From NCBI RefSeq assembly GCF_019393635.1, contig NC_057867.1, forward strand, positions 64,173,492-64,237,491: DNA of 64,000 nt, in the 5' to 3' direction. Source of the DNA: Dromiciops gliroides. Its lineage: Eukaryota; Chordata; Mammalia; Microbiotheria; Microbiotheriidae. Below are positions 24,798 to 40,620 of this stretch, in pieces (within the stretch, counting starts at the first letter, position 1; each line of letters begins with the position of its first letter). Below the pieces are notes generated by a model that did no database searches, was not told where the DNA came from, and saw only the letters and a program-made list of their open reading frames with translations. The position numbers and the translations under genes are program-made.

Positions 24798-24950
24798 CAA
24801 AGACTGTACGGGCAGGAACAGACTCCCGGTTAAGCCAGAAAGAAACCTGGGACAGGATGACAGTCATGATGCAAGGTAGATAGGTCTGTATCACAAAGTA
24901 ACCAATCTTGCGTTTAAGGTGGAAGTATGTTGTCATGACGACATATTCTC
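24798..24950 (-). CDS. GABRA3: GABRA3 exon 8: loop C end and TM1
   Basis: This 153-bp exon has acceptor CTCCAG and donor TTTG|GTGAGT. It begins by completing the Gly codon of STGEYVVM, just after loop C of the ligand-binding domain. It then encodes [22 protein letters not shown]1, the short intracellular link and the start of TM2 ([12 protein letters not shown]). Length and phase match the standard GABA-A alpha exon. It differs from human by His to Tyr in MTTYFHLKR. Confidence 0.97.
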
Positions 24951-28236
<3,286 letters not shown>

Positions 28237-28594
28237 TCAGTGTTCACATCTGGCCAGCCACCAGATGGTTAAGCTTCTCCTTTTCTTGGGTACCAGAGGA
28301 GGAAGGAAGTATGGGCCCCTTCTCCCAGAAAAGCCCAGCTTTCTGCTCAAAGATAATTTACTGGTCAATGCCTCTAAGCTGAGCACTACGAGTTTGCTGC
28401 CCTGTTTCAAATCCCCTGCTGCACCCTTCAAGGAGAGAATGTGGCAAAGCTAGCTGAAGAGAGCGAGTGGGCCCTGTTGCCTAGCCAGGTAACCTCTTTC
28501 CAGATTCTCTGCACATCCCAGTCCTATATGAGCTACCCATGTAGGTGGGTCTATAGCATTTAGTAATAGTCCTACAGGGGGCTTGCTCGAAGAA

Positions 28595-29560
28595 TCCCAG
28601 AAATGTTAGAGCTGGAAGGGACCTCAGAGACCACCTAGTCCAACTGTGCCTAAACAATATCCCCAACAAAGTCACTCAGTGTCTCCTTGATGCCCTCCAG
28701 AGGGAGGGAAGCTACCACCTGCCAAGGCAACCCATTCCACTCAAGGATTACTGTCCTTGTCAGGAAGTTTTTCTTTACACCAATCCCAATTTGGCCTCTG
28801 CGACTTCCATCCTTTTGCTGTTGGTTTTGCCCTCTGAGGCTGGACAGAACGAGGAGAATCCCTCTCCCGCAGGAAAGCCCTTGAAAGCTTTGAGGCTGTC
28901 ATGTCCTCCCCAGGGCTTCCCTTCTCCGTGCTAAACATCCCGGTACCACAAATCACTTTTCACATACCCTGATCTCCACACCTTCCACCATCCTGCTCAG
29001 CCTCCTCTGACCTCTTGCCAGCCTACCCATGTGCTTTCTAAAATGTAGTACTTAGAATTGAAAACAATACCCTCTAGATGTGGTCTGACAGGGGCAGATA
29101 ATGGAAGGAATATTTCCTCCCTTGCCCTAGACACTATGACTATCTTATTGCAGACATAGCCTACTTGTGATGCTGACCCAGATTGAACCTGCAATGCAAC
29201 AAAAGCCCCATATTTTTTTCACATGAACTGTTGTCTAGTTACTCCTTCCCTATTTTGAATTTATGCTATTGATTTTTTAACCCAAGTTCACATTTAACCC
29301 TATTGAATTTCATCTTGCTAAATTCAGCCTCAATGTTCTAGACCTGCTTGAGTCTTTCAGCATGTTAGCTACTCCTCACAGCTTTGTGTCTCCTGAAAAT
29401 TGGATGGGCATGCCTTTATCCAAGTGACTGGTAAAAATCTTCAACAACATAGAACCAAACACAGATGCCTAGGGCTCTCTAATAGATACTTCCTTTCAAA
29501 GTGGCCATTTGACCAGTCCCAAATTCATCTAATTTTTCTATTTCTATTGCATATCTCTCC
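28595..29560 (-). repeat. CR1/L3 LINE, long 3' region
   Basis: The plus strand starts 'atgttagagctggaagggac', 'tagtccaactgtgc', then 'aaggcaacccattccactc', the inverted CR1/L3 3' end. It continues through 'tgtagtacttagaattgaa' and 'tcctgaaaattggatgggca' to about 29560, the same longer text as at 16760-17700. Decayed. Confidence 0.65.
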
Positions 29561-30647
29561 ATATTTCCATACAAACAGCATTAGAGTATATTTTCAATTA
29601 TTTCTTAAAATCCAAGTAAACTATAACTAGAGTACCCCTGACTGGCCCATAGTAAGTGCTATATAAATAGTAATTATTATTATTAATTAGCAAAGGTTTT
29701 CAGAATGCCATTGCTAAGGTCGAGGGAGTTCTACAACAACATCCAGGAACATCTAGGGATGGAATGTCATTAACAAGGGCTAGTAGGAATGTATTTGGTG
29801 AGTGTTTTGTAAATCTAATCAAAAGGGCTAAAATGGATATGGGATGGAGAAAGCTACCTATATTTATCTATCAACTAGACTCCACAGAGAATAGCTATAA
29901 TGATGGAAGAGGAATGGAGTTTCCCAGAAATCCACAGGAGATAAAACCCCTGAAAAGAGTACATCCCATAGCTCAAATGTCTATGCAGAAATGCCCATAA
30001 TTCAGGCAACAGGCAAGATGAACTAGAGGTCCTAACTCAAGGAGAAGCTTGTTGCTAGAGTAGAAATGATTGGAAGATGAACATAAAGTGGCCATTCTAT
30101 CTCAGACTTGGTGATTAGAGGGGAAAGCCATGTCTGAAATTCATCCTAGATTTGGGGAGACTAGATTTCAAAAGTTTCAGAGGAAGAATTGGTAGATTCT
30201 TTGGAATTGAAATTCTATGGGTGAAGGCAATTCGGGGAGGGGGACAGAAAACTCTCAAGAATGGCATTCTAAAGAGAAAAGGGGAAATAATTTTGATGAG
30301 GAAACAAAACAGCAATAATCTTTTTTCAAAAATTATTTTTAGTTCCAAATATTTCTCTCTCTCCCATGACCATTGAGAAGGCTAGAAATGCAATACCCAT
30401 TATACATAGGAAGTAAAACAGGAATTCTCTGAAGATACTGATGTAGATACACAGGACATTGACCAATTAACTTAATTTTAAGATAATCTATACAATGTAC
30501 AGAAGCAAGAGCAGTTAACAGAAAATGCATATAAGAGCATGGTACAACTCTGTAGCAACAGAGTCGGGAGTGCTCAAGATCAGAAGGAGCTGAGGCTCAA
30601 AAGCAAAGCTAAGAAAAACAAAAAGGAATTTTAAAAAAACATATTGG

Positions 30648-30800
30648 GGGGCAGCTAGGTGGCACAGTGGATAGAGCACCGGCCCTGGAGTCAGGAGTAC
30701 CTGGGTTCAAATCTAGCCTCAGACACTTAACACTTACTAGCTGTGTGACCCTGGGCAAGTCACTTAACCCCAATTGCCTCACTAAAAAAAAGAAAAAGAA
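30648..30800 (+). repeat. WSINE1-like SINE, CTCACT-tail type
   Basis: Complete copy close to the apparent consensus. Perfect duplication aaaaaaacatattgg at 30633-30647 and 30801-30815, so it is young. It sits in the CR1/L3 LINE. Confidence 0.94.
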
Positions 30801-31742
30801 AAAAAAACATATTGGAGGAAATCCAGAGAAGGGCTAGGACAGTTGTTTTGGGTATATGAGATGATGCTAACTGACAGCAGAGATAGTAGGAAGGGTGTGC
30901 TGGTAAATGTTTAACAACTGGCTCTCTGGGAAAATGTATACTTGGCATACTTTTGTGTTTAATCTGCATTATTAACATTTTCTGCATCACTTTCTGAAGT
31001 CTAGACAAACAAGAAAACAATAAATAAAGCTCTTCTTTGTTGCATTTGCCCATTTCCTAAGCATAGATGCTCATGTCGAACATGTAACAGTTGGATCTAA
31101 TGACTCAGTACAAGTTGGCTCCAGCACACACCCCTGGTTAGAACACAGAAATATTCAATTCATATTTTCCTTCTGTTTTCCCTACCAAGAATAAGGACCA
31201 CTACACTTGTAAAGACATAAAAAATGACGAATGGATAATCGGTACCCAAGATAAATAAGAAAAGTGTTAAGAGAGTACCTAGTTGCCACAGTGATGGATT
31301 TAAGTCCACTGAGGCAGATAAATAAACTACATATTCAGCTACTAAAAGAATAAGCAGCTATCACTGATGAACCACTGGCAGTGATGGTGAAAAGCTGGCA
31401 GAAAGTAAAAGAGGTAACAGAACTTGTTGAGGGCAGTTGTTAGGCCATTTTAAAAAGGAAGATAATAGCAACCATAGGCCAGTTAACTTAACTTGGATTC
31501 TTGACCAAATCATAGTCTGTTATTATCTCCATCTAGAAAAGGAAGCAGCAATCATGGAGGGCCAGTACAATTTCATCCAGAACAAGCCATACCATACCAC
31601 TTTTAGTCCCTTCTTTGACATGATCAGTACACTGGCAGATGGGGAGAACACTATAGGTACAGTTCTGCTATGTTTTTGCCAAGCATTTAATTAAGGGATC
31701 AGACTACTTTGTGGGAAATTGAGAGCTTTGGCCTAAATTATA

Positions 31743-31761
31743 TGGAGAGAGCGAGAGAGAG

Positions 31762-31845
<84 letters not shown>
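31743..31845. repeat. (AG)n microsatellite, about 100 bp
   Basis: Almost pure GA repeat with a few GC interruptions at both ends. Likely length-variable. As a homopurine/homopyrimidine mirror tract it could form H-DNA. Confidence 0.97.
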
Positions 31846-31847
<2 letters not shown>

Positions 31848-33419
31848 CGCATGGACATTCAACCAACTATGATCTAAGATGTTGGGCAGCATTCTTAGAA
31901 GCACAGCCTTCAGAAATAAGTAAATGGCATTCCATTGTACTCTGCCCCAAGTCAGTGGCAAATAAAGAATTGTGTTCATTGCTGGACCACATTTACAATT
32001 GCCACTGATGAACTGGAGGGTGTCTAGAGAAGGGCTACAAGGATAGTGGAAGACTTCAAGTTTATATCATATGAATATCAGGCGAAGGAACTAGGGATGC
32101 TTAACCTGGAAGAGAAGACTCAGTGGAGGAGGGGGGTGGGGCAGGGCCATGGTTAGCTCTGCTCAAGTATTCGAAAGATTATCATGTGGAAAAGGGTTCA
32201 GTCTCATTCTGCTTGGCCTCAGAAGGAAAAGCTAAGGAAATGGTGGGACGGGGGGGGGGGGGATGCAAAGAGGTGCATGTAGGGTGAATGTCAAGAAAAA
32301 CTCGCTAATAATTGGTGACTATCCATGGAATGGACAACCAAGAGAGGTGGTGAATTTCTGCTCACTGGAGGTCTTCAAGCCAAGGCTGGATGACGGTTTG
32401 GCAGGCACAAGGTAGCCCTTAGCCTCTGAGGGCCTTTCTAACTCTAAAATTATGTGACCCAGGAAAGTGGACCTGAGGACACTGGGACCTTGGAGCAAAG
32501 CCCAGATCTAGAGATCGCCTTTTTATCCCAGCTTTCTCCTCCCCAGCTCCTGCCCTGGCCCTTCAGACACAGCTTACTGCTTTTATCGCCATCCAATAGA
32601 CTGGTACATGGGAACAGCATGCTAATCTCTCTGCGCCTCAGTTACCCTATATGAAAAATGGGAGTGTGACACTAGTTGACCTCTAGGTCTCTAACTCGCT
32701 AGTTTTATGGTTCCACCTCCTGACATGTAGCCTGCGGAAAGGCATGGCAAAGGCGTTGGTGGTGCCACATGTCATTCGTTCCTATGTCCAATCAAGGCTG
32801 GAAATGTTGGAGTCTAGATTTGAATCTCATGCAATCAAGGCTTCTCCAGAGACACTCTGGCATTCTCAATCTCCTTTTTCCTTGTCATTGAGTTGGGTCT
32901 CAATAGTTGACCACAGCTCATGTCAAGAAGTGCTCATGAATGGTTCCCCTTGGCTTGTGAAGGGGAGCAATAAGTCCTGGTGAAGTTCAGGCCAAGGCCC
33001 AGGAGCTGAACTCCCTTCTCTACCCTTCCCGGCCTCTCACTGCTGAGCTCTTCAGGAGCAGAACACAAAGGCAAACCAAGCCTTGGCTTTTCCAGCTGGA
33101 GTCAGCTAACCATGACCCTATCCCTCCAGGGGAATCTATCAGCTCCAGGTCCCAGGCCCTGGCAGCCCTGTCAATGACCTTTCAAGGGAGGCTACAGAAA
33201 GCCATCTGGCACATGGTAGCAGAGGCACAGAGTGGGAGGGCACCTTTAGGGTGTAGTCAGTGTTACCACTCCTCCCTGTTTTTACATGGAGCCCATGATG
33301 CAGTTGCCTCTGTGGCTAGTCAAACCCATCCTTCTTTTCAGTGATCCTAGGAGATCATATTAAAACCCCACCAACCCTCCCAACTGGAGGAAATTTCCAT
33401 ATCGCACAGAATTCCTGTT

Positions 33420-33820
33420 CACATCTTCATTCTCCCAACCAAACTGGCCTATTTGTTGCTCGCCACAGATGACATTACATTTCCTGCCTCTGGGCCTTTG
33501 CACAGACTATATCCCTTATGCCAGGAAATCCATCCTCCTCACTTCCATCTCAGAGCCCCTCTAGCTCCCTTCAAGGCTCAGTTCAAGTGCCAGCCTTTCA
33601 TGCTTGCCTGCTATTATTAGTCCCCCCATCAATTATTTTTATATACTGTCTCACTTTTTTTGTGCACAAGTTGTCTCCTGACCCCCAGTAAAACAGATAC
33701 TCCTTGAGGAAAAGAGCTCTTTGGTTTTTGTTTCTCTGTCCCCTGCACCAACATAGTACAGGACACTTTGAAGGCACTTGCCACTGATAAATGCTTGTCA
33801 AATTGAACTGATGGCCCCTG
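33420..33820 (+). repeat. L2-type LINE 3' end
   Basis: 'tgcctctgggcctttgcaca', 'cttcaaggctcagttcaagt', 'ctccttgaggaaaagagctc' and 'tgataaatgcttgtcaa' give the L2 3' end in order. Confidence 0.8.
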
Positions 33821-34149
33821 CTTCACGACACTATCTTGGAACTCATTGTAAATGACCCTGGCCCAGGAGCATGGTGACCCAAGATAGCTCCAAGCACCCA
33901 ATTGTTTTGCTTTGTTGAGGCTCAGCATGACCAGGATAAAAGAGCAGAGGGCTTGTATTCATGACCTTGTTTGCATCTGGGCTCCATCCCTTCCAACCCC
34001 ATGACTTTTAACCTAAATCCTTTAACCTTATGGTGCTTCACTTGCCTCATCTTTGAAATGGGGACAAAAAATGTTCCCTGCCCTATCTCCCTCATAAAGT
34101 CATTGTAGGGGTGGGGGGAAACAAATGAGATTGTGTCTGTGAAGCTGTC

Positions 34150-34370
34150 TGGTTACTGAATTGTTCAGAGGTTCAGCACTCTAGAGCTCTTAGGGATCTC
34201 AGCCTCTGTCTGGTCCGGCCCTCTGATTTGATAAATGAGGAGAGTCCTGGCCCAGAGAGGTTGAGTCACTTGACAAGGTTTTCTGGAGAGTAAATAGCAG
34301 AGCTGAGATTGAACCCCCATGCTCTGAGGCCAGATCCAGTGCTCTTTCACAAAACAAATATGAGCAATCG
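34150..34370 (-). repeat. MIR-type SINE
   Basis: Inverted MIR pattern: 'tgataaatgaggagagtcct', 'ttgagtcacttgacaaggt', 'gagctgagattgaaccccca', 'atccagtgctcttt'. Confidence 0.75.
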
Positions 34371-34899
34371 ATGACTGGTGCCCTGAGTAGTGGGGCTTGG
34401 TGCCCTCTGCAGGAATTCTTCAGTATTGTTAATGTAGTCCAATGGAAACTCTTAAAAAAGGGAGCTCCCAAGTTCTCACTCTTTAGCATTCTCAAGGCCA
34501 TGGTATTTCAAGCAATGGAGGAAACTTTTCTCCATTTACAGGGTTTCCATACCCCTAGTCTCAAAGCTGCTTTGCTCTCCCTCCAGCTGGGGTCCTGATT
34601 TTTTTCTGACCTGCAGGGGCTCACAGAGTAAGAATTTGGGAGCTTCAGGCTACTTGCACTGTCCCTCCATCTCAAAAGAGAAACATTTCAATAGAGGAGG
34701 GGCTGCCCAACAGTAGCCTGAAGTAAACAAGGACCCACCCCTCCCCAACCCCCCCACCCCCAGAATCTCACCAGGGATTAACAAGCTCTTCTTTGGGGAC
34801 ACAAATCCTTCCTGGGAGCATTGAGCCTCTTGGCCATCCACACTTAAAACTAATTCAATTTAATGGACCCTGAGCTGAAATCAGCCTCAGGTATTGGGA

Positions 34900-35237
34900 G
34901 TTTTCTGGACCATGTCACCTCTTGCCTCCTAATTGGTCTTCCTGCTTCCAGTTTCTATCCTTTCCAAACTGATCTCCACACAATTGATATTCCTGAAACA
35001 TAGATCTGGTCACATCACCCCGCTCTGGAAGCTATACAAACCTCTTGGGCTGGCATTTTAAAAAACCTCCATAAAGGCAGCTAGGTGTCATAGTGGATAG
35101 AGCATGGGTCCTGGAGACAGGAAGACCTGAGTTCAAATCTAGTTTTAGACACTTGGCTAGCTGTGTGACCCTGGGCAAGTCACTTAACCCTCATTGCCCC
35201 ACAAAAAACCAACAAACTAACAAACAAAAAAAGAAGA
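34900..35237 (+). repeat. L2-like fragment followed by a WSINE1-like SINE
   Basis: 34900-35070 resembles L2 ORF2 C-terminal sequence ('cctcctaattggtcttcctg', 'tctggtcacatcacccc'). At 35077-35237 a diverged SINE follows with head 'ggcagctaggtgtcatagtg', core 'agctgtgtgaccctgggc' and an A/C-rich tail. Confidence 0.8.
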
Positions 35238-35618
35238 AGTAAAGGTTGACTTTGCCCTTTGGACCCAAGCCATTGACTGGGTGCTGGTCCTTGTGTTCAG
35301 GCCCACTCCCTTTCCAAGCAAATCCCCACTCCTTTTCTATGGACTCATCCCCCACCCAGCCCTTGGATTCCACTCCCCTGGTCTTACCCCATCTGGAATA
35401 AATAGAAATGGAGAGATTCTGGTTTTCTGCAAATATTTTGCATATTAGGAGACCAGGGAGATATTGAGCTTGAATCTGATTCTTTAGCTCCTGACCAGTC
35501 ACTACCATACCATGCCCCCCTTTCCCATGCTGCTCAGATCACTGTAACAGTTACCTATGGGTACATGTTAAACAATGAGCAAAAGTGCTTGAGATAAAGC
35601 GTGGGTCCCCAGCCTTTA

Positions 35619-35819
<201 letters not shown>

Positions 35820-36847
35820 TTAGAAGCATGGTTGTTAGATATTCAAACTAGCTCCCCACCTCCATCTCTGGAGAGCTCCCAATAGGGGGTGCTCACTGTT
35901 GATGATGCACCTTATGGAAGGCCAGTAGACTGGGGGAGTCCTCCAAGGGCCCTTGCAGTCTTCTGCTTGCCCCTCACCTTGCCATCTTGAAAAGAGGAGG
36001 GAAATGTGCACAAGGGCCACAGCCATGCAAATGACTAAACCACTAAAAAGAAGGCCGACTATGTGTAAGTGGGAGAACATCCAAGACCTTCCTCCTCTCC
36101 TCTAGACATCGAAGGCAGAATACTACATCCATTGCCAGACATGGTTACTGGATTGTTTGAAGGGTGAATTGCATGTCAAGTAGAGAGGGTAAGCTAGAAA
36201 TGACTAAGAAATTTTGTTGATACCTTTTGTTTTTACTTCAAAGAAAGCCAAAACATAAAGCTCTTCTTGGGTTCCCTCCCTTAGCAACTAGGAGCAAACT
36301 TCCTGGCTGGCCAGTGACTCACCACCTTCCTGCTTGGTTTAATTCTTTCTGAAATGGGGCTAATAACACTGATCCTTCTCAGCGGGCTGTCTTTCCAGTT
36401 AACTAATTAATGATTGGGGTAGGGAAAGGGAGAGGGATTTGAAGGGATGAATATCTTTACTCTGATAATGAAAGATCCCTTAAGATGCTTCTGATGGGGA
36501 TGTGCTACTGCCCACAGCAACTGGCTGCTCTGTGGGGGGGGGGGTGGAGGGTGGAGGAGAGGGAGAAGAGACACTGTTCTTGGAGAATATAGATGAATTG
36601 TGTCTGTGTGTTGGGAAAAGAAGGGGGTTGGCAAGAAAATGTGATGCTATGTGGTAACTGGGAATGGAGGGGATCGCAGGCTCCAGGAACCAGTGCTAGA
36701 GAGAGCCCTGAACCTGGAACCTTAGGACAGAAGCTTGACTGAGTTTGGCCATTTTGTATGACCTTGGGCAAATGACTTCCAACCTCTGGGCATTAGGGCT
36801 CCTCTTCTGCCAAAAGGGGCCGAGGATTGCTAATGTCCTTACTGTGA

Positions 36848-36873
36848 TGCTGCTGCTGCTGCTGCTGCTGCTG
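36848..36873. repeat. (TGC)n run, about 9 units
   Basis: Pure CTG/CAG-type trinucleotide run in an intron. In the GABRA3 transcript it reads as CAG. Confidence 0.95.
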
Positions 36874-36899
36874 TCAGTGCCCATCCAAGATGAACTCCC

Positions 36900-37280
36900 A
36901 GATTCATGAGATCACATAGATCTGGAGCTAGAAAACATCTTTGAGGTCCCACATGAGAACACTAAGGCCCAAGAGGTTGTGACTTGACCAAGGTCATACA
37001 GGCAGGAAAAGAAAGGCTGATTCCTTGACCCCAGAGTCAGCACCCCTTCCATTGTACCACACTGTTCCTGGAGCAGGAATGTACCTAAGGTTGTGACTGT
37101 GACTGTGACTGCAACTGCTCCCAAACTGAGCTGAAATCCAGGGCCCTCCCATTTCCTATCTGTGTAATATTGCATTCACCCTCTCCGCGCCTCACTTTCC
37201 TTATCTGTAAAATGAGGGATTTGGACTAAGTGGCCTCTAAGGTCTCTCTAAGTCTATGATCCTCTGATCCCACAATGCAT
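36900..37280. repeat. Two MIR-type SINEs in opposite directions
   Basis: 36900-37060 is minus ('gagctagaaaacatctttga', 'cttgaccaaggtcatacagg'). 37140-37280 is plus ('ccttatctgtaaaatgaggg', 'ggcctctaaggtctctctaa'). A short (GTGACT)n lies between them at about 37085-37112. Confidence 0.7.
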
Positions 37281-37367
37281 GGTTTCATTACAATGAGTCA
37301 AAGCTCATGGGTGCTTCAATAAGATGGTTCACATGGTATTTGGCATATATCAGAATAAATGATTGTG

Positions 37368-37444
37368 GAAAATAAGGTTGCCTTGAGATAGTGGGACGTT
37401 GGGGGCTAGACAAAGTCCCACTATCTCGAGGCAACCTGATTTTC
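37368..37444. other. 77-nt near-perfect hairpin, pre-miRNA-like or MITE
   Basis: Arms at 37375-37397 and 37415-37437 are 23 bp long and complementary at 22 positions, with the remaining pair a G:U-type position. The loop is 17 nt. One mismatched pair (37374/37438) is followed by six more pairs (37368-37373 with 37439-37444). Because of the symmetry it folds on either strand. Size and stem-loop shape match a miRNA precursor, but a palindromic DNA-transposon relic is also possible. I recognise neither a miRNA nor a transposon family, and no second copy was seen here. Confidence 0.85.
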
Positions 37445-37603
37445 TGTGGTCTTGCCCTCTCCACAAGCTTCTTCCTTGTTAAAGTCCCAGGCCTCCATCA
37501 AGCATAGGGAGGTAAGGAAGGATTCCTTCGGAATGGAACAGTAGATCTTTCCCCCATTAAAGTTCCTTGCTTAAAGAGCTTGCTTTGTTTTAAAAAAAGA
37601 ACT

Positions 37604-37604
<1 letters not shown>

Positions 37605-37641
<37 letters not shown>
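37605..37641. repeat. (CA)n microsatellite
   Basis: About 18 dinucleotide units, pure. Confidence 0.97.
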
Positions 37642-37644
<3 letters not shown>

Positions 37645-38279
37645 GGGTGATGGGAACCAATTTCTGAAACGTTTAAGTTCTTCAGGAGAAATGCCACTAG
37701 ACGTCAGGGTTTAATCAGAGAGATGTAAATTGTCCTAAAAGACCTATAGCATTTCAATCATAAATGTAGCATAGAGACTTTAAAAATCTATAATGAAAAA
37801 ATGGAATCATGACTAGCCGTTTCTGTGCCTGAGGCAAGTGATTCCAAATACATTGAGGCCTGGAAAGCAGTTTGGCAGAAGTGAGGCTTAGGGCAGCACC
37901 TTGTCTCATACATCCACACCAAGTACAAAGAAAATTCAGATCTGAATGATAAAGGGCATACAATAAGAAAATCACAGGAGAATGAGGTCAGATACCTTTC
38001 AGACTCATGGTGGAGGTTATCCCAAAAAAGGGAAAAGAGATCGTTCCCATCACATGACACTGAAAAGCTTTTGTACTAAGAGCATCAATGCAACTACTAA
38101 TGCAATGTAGTAATAAAACAGTGCAACGTACTAATAAACTAACTATGAATAACAACTAATGATGCAACGTACTGATAACATCAATAAGAGGGAAACTATT
38201 AAATGGGGAAAAATCTGAGTTAGTCAATAAACTTTTAGTAAGCACACATGCCAGGCACTGTGCTAATTCCTGGGGATGA

Positions 38280-38515
38280 TGTTGTAGAGTTGTTTCAGTC
38301 ATGGCCAACTCTTTGTGACCCCATTTGGGATGTTTTTGGCAAAGGTACTGACATAGTTTGCCATTTCCATCTCCAACTCATTTTATGGATGAAGAAACTA
38401 GGCAAACAGGGTTAAATTACTAGCTAGTAAGTGTCTGAGGCCCGAGGCTAGATTTTATCTTGGGTTTCTAGGTCTGGTGCTCTATCCATGGTGCCACCTA
38501 GCTACCCCTAATTTC
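38280..38515 (-). repeat. MAR1-type SINE
   Basis: Complete inverted copy: 'agagttgtttcagtcatggc', 'gtgaccccatttgggatg', 'tttgccatttccatctcca', 'agctagtaagtgtctgagg', ending 'ccatggtgccacctagct'. It inserted into the L1 region. Confidence 0.88.
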
Positions 38516-38839
38516 TAGGGGTACAAGGAAATATTTCTGATCAGAGTATGATTGAAAGATATATAGGGAATCAACACAAAAATTATAAGAGTAAATTGTC
38601 CAACAGGTAAGTGATTCAAAAATATGAAAAACATCTCTCAAAAAAGGAATTGTAAATGATTAACCATCAAAAGGAAGCCTGCCCAAATCTCTAATAAGAA
38701 GAGAAACTGAAAGCCAGGATGTCAAAGGTACATAGATGATTTGTATATGCAGCCAGATATTCAGTGCAACTCTCTTTGTGGCAACAAAGGACAGAAAACA
38801 AAGTTTATGTCTGTTGCTTGTGGAATGGAAGGAAGGAAA

Positions 38840-39105
38840 CAAGTATTTGTCAAGTGTCTTCTATACACCATTCACCGTGCTAAGCAGTTTACAAATATTA
38901 TCTCATTTGATCTTCACAGCAACCCTGGGAGGTAGGTGCTATTACTATTATTCCCATTTTACAGATGAGAAAATTGAAGCAGTTAGAAGTTAAGTGACTC
39001 TCCCAGGGTCACGCAGCTAGTGAGTGTCTGGGGTTGAATTTGAACTCAGGTATTACTGACTCTAGGCCCAGAGCTCTATCCAATTTGCAGCCTAGCTGCA
39101 CATAA
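38840..39105 (-). repeat. MIR3/CORE-SINE
   Basis: 'attatctcatttgatcttca', 'cattttacagatgagaaaa', 'agggtcacgcagctagtgag' and 'aactcaggtattactgac' follow the inverted CORE-SINE. Confidence 0.82.
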
Positions 39106-40457
39106 TGGCTCAATAAATTATGGTACATGAATGTAATGGAATATTACTATGCTGGAAGAAATGGTGAACATGATGAATGAAAAGAAGTGAAGTGAGCAGA
39201 ACCAGGAGAGTAGCATTGACAGTGTATATTAGTTATATATACACAATGACTAGAGCACTGCACATGGCAAAACTAAAAGTGACAACATTGTGCACATTTA
39301 ATGTTGTCACCAAGCTCAGTCCCCAGGAAGAGATGAGTCCCCCTCCTGCAGAAGTGGGCGACCTTCGGGGGTTGGGAGGATCTGGATCTACACGCGTCAG
39401 GCTTTTCTCTTTCATTTTGTTTCTTTCTTCCTTTTGCATACTTCATTATAATGGATGGCTTTCTGGGAAGAGGAGGAACATCGAGGGAAATAGAAGCAAT
39501 CTAAAAACAAGTGATAATAATAAAATTTATTTAAAGAAATGAATTGTAAACTGTCAACAAGCATATGAAAGATGGCTCCAAAACATTCATAATAAGGGAA
39601 ATGCCGATCAAAACAACTCGGAGGCTTCACCTCAAAGATGACAAGAGATGGAATCAGTCCATGTTGGAGGGGCTGAAGAATGACAGGCACACTAATACAC
39701 TATTAGTGGAGCTGTGATGTGCTCCAACCACTCTGGAAAGCAATTGGCAAATAGGCTCCAAAATGTCCTCATTCTTTGACCCAGACATCCCACTGCTAGA
39801 CATCTACCCCCAGGAGGGCAAAGACAGAAAGAAAGGTCCCATTTCTGCTCAAATATTCATAGCAGCACTTATTGTAGTAGCAAAGAACTGGAAACAAGAT
39901 TGGCAGTGGAGGAGAAAGCTGTCATTTGGTGGTTCCCTATTTTAATTAATTATTCTTGCTAACCAGGAGCTAAGCTCAGTTGTTTCTTTGCTCTTCTAAG
40001 ACCAGAAGTGTTGTCAGCCCCGACCCCCGCCCACATAAATTCTGCCACCATGGGACAAACCCCAACTGCCCCCTCTATGGCTTTGATGAAAGACAAGCCT
40101 GGAATCAGAATGCCCCATCTGCTACATTCTTCATAAAATGGCCAAATGTATTTACACATGCAAATGTACCTGGACATGAACATCAAGCCCATTTCCCACT
40201 TGATTCAATTCCTTGGCTGTTTTAGCTAGCTATTTCTATGACTTGATTCACTCATTTCACTGTTGATCCAGAGTAGGGAACTTCTGTAAACCTGCTTGTT
40301 GAGTTTCAACCAGTCAGCCCATCAACAACTACTTGAGCATCTACTATGATGCATAGGCATCAGAGGACACCAAGAAATAATGAACCAGGTCCCTGCTCTT
40401 GAAGAGCTTATAGTCTAGTTGGAGAGAGAAAGCTCATATACTTTAAAAGATAATGAA

Positions 40458-40602
40458 GGGGGCAGCTAGGTGGCGCAGTGGATAAGGCACTGGCCCTGGA
40501 TTCAGGAGGACCTGAGTTCAAATCTGGCCTCAGACACTTGACACTTACTAGCTGTGTGACCCTGGGCAAGTCGCTTAACCCTCATTGCCCCACAAAACCA
40601 AA
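40458..40602 (+). repeat. WSINE1-like SINE, CCCCAC-tail type
   Basis: Complete, close to consensus. Perfect duplication aaaagataatgaa at 40445-40457 and 40603-40615, so it is young. Confidence 0.94.
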
Positions 40603-40620
40603 AAAAGATAATGAAACATT

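Larger units (their letters stand above)
29700..32455 (+). repeat. CR1/L3 LINE, ORF2 remnants and 3' end
   Basis: At about 31437-31690 the translation gives GHFKKEDNSNHRPVNLT, the RT entry motif of CR1-clade elements (K..NYRPVSLT). At 32000-32455 the sense 3' end follows: 'gaactggagggtgtctagag', 'aggcgaaggaactagggatg', 'ggaggtcttcaagccaaggc', 'ggctggatgacggtttggca'. The interior is interrupted by a SINE and an AG microsatellite. Decayed; the left boundary is uncertain. Confidence 0.7.
37660..39940 (+). repeat. L1 LINE fragments (ORF2 3' portion)
   Basis: Blocks match the end of L1 ORF2: 'cttttgtactaagagcatca' and 'gggaaactattaaatgggga' (37980-38210), 'ggtacatgaatgtaatgg' and 'agtgagcagaaccaggagag' (39115-39230). 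A second copy at about 39540-39930 has 'aataagggaaatgccgatca', 'tttgacccagacatcccact' and 'agcagcacttattgtagtag', the familiar L1 text. Split by later SINEs. Old and decayed. Confidence 0.75.

Noticed and set aside
31709-32008. Frames of pure RE and LS repeats
   Set aside because: They are translations of the (AG)n microsatellite.
37368-37444. Identity of the hairpin with miR-105, miR-767, miR-224 or miR-452
   Set aside because: Arm sequences do not match those miRNAs as I remember them.
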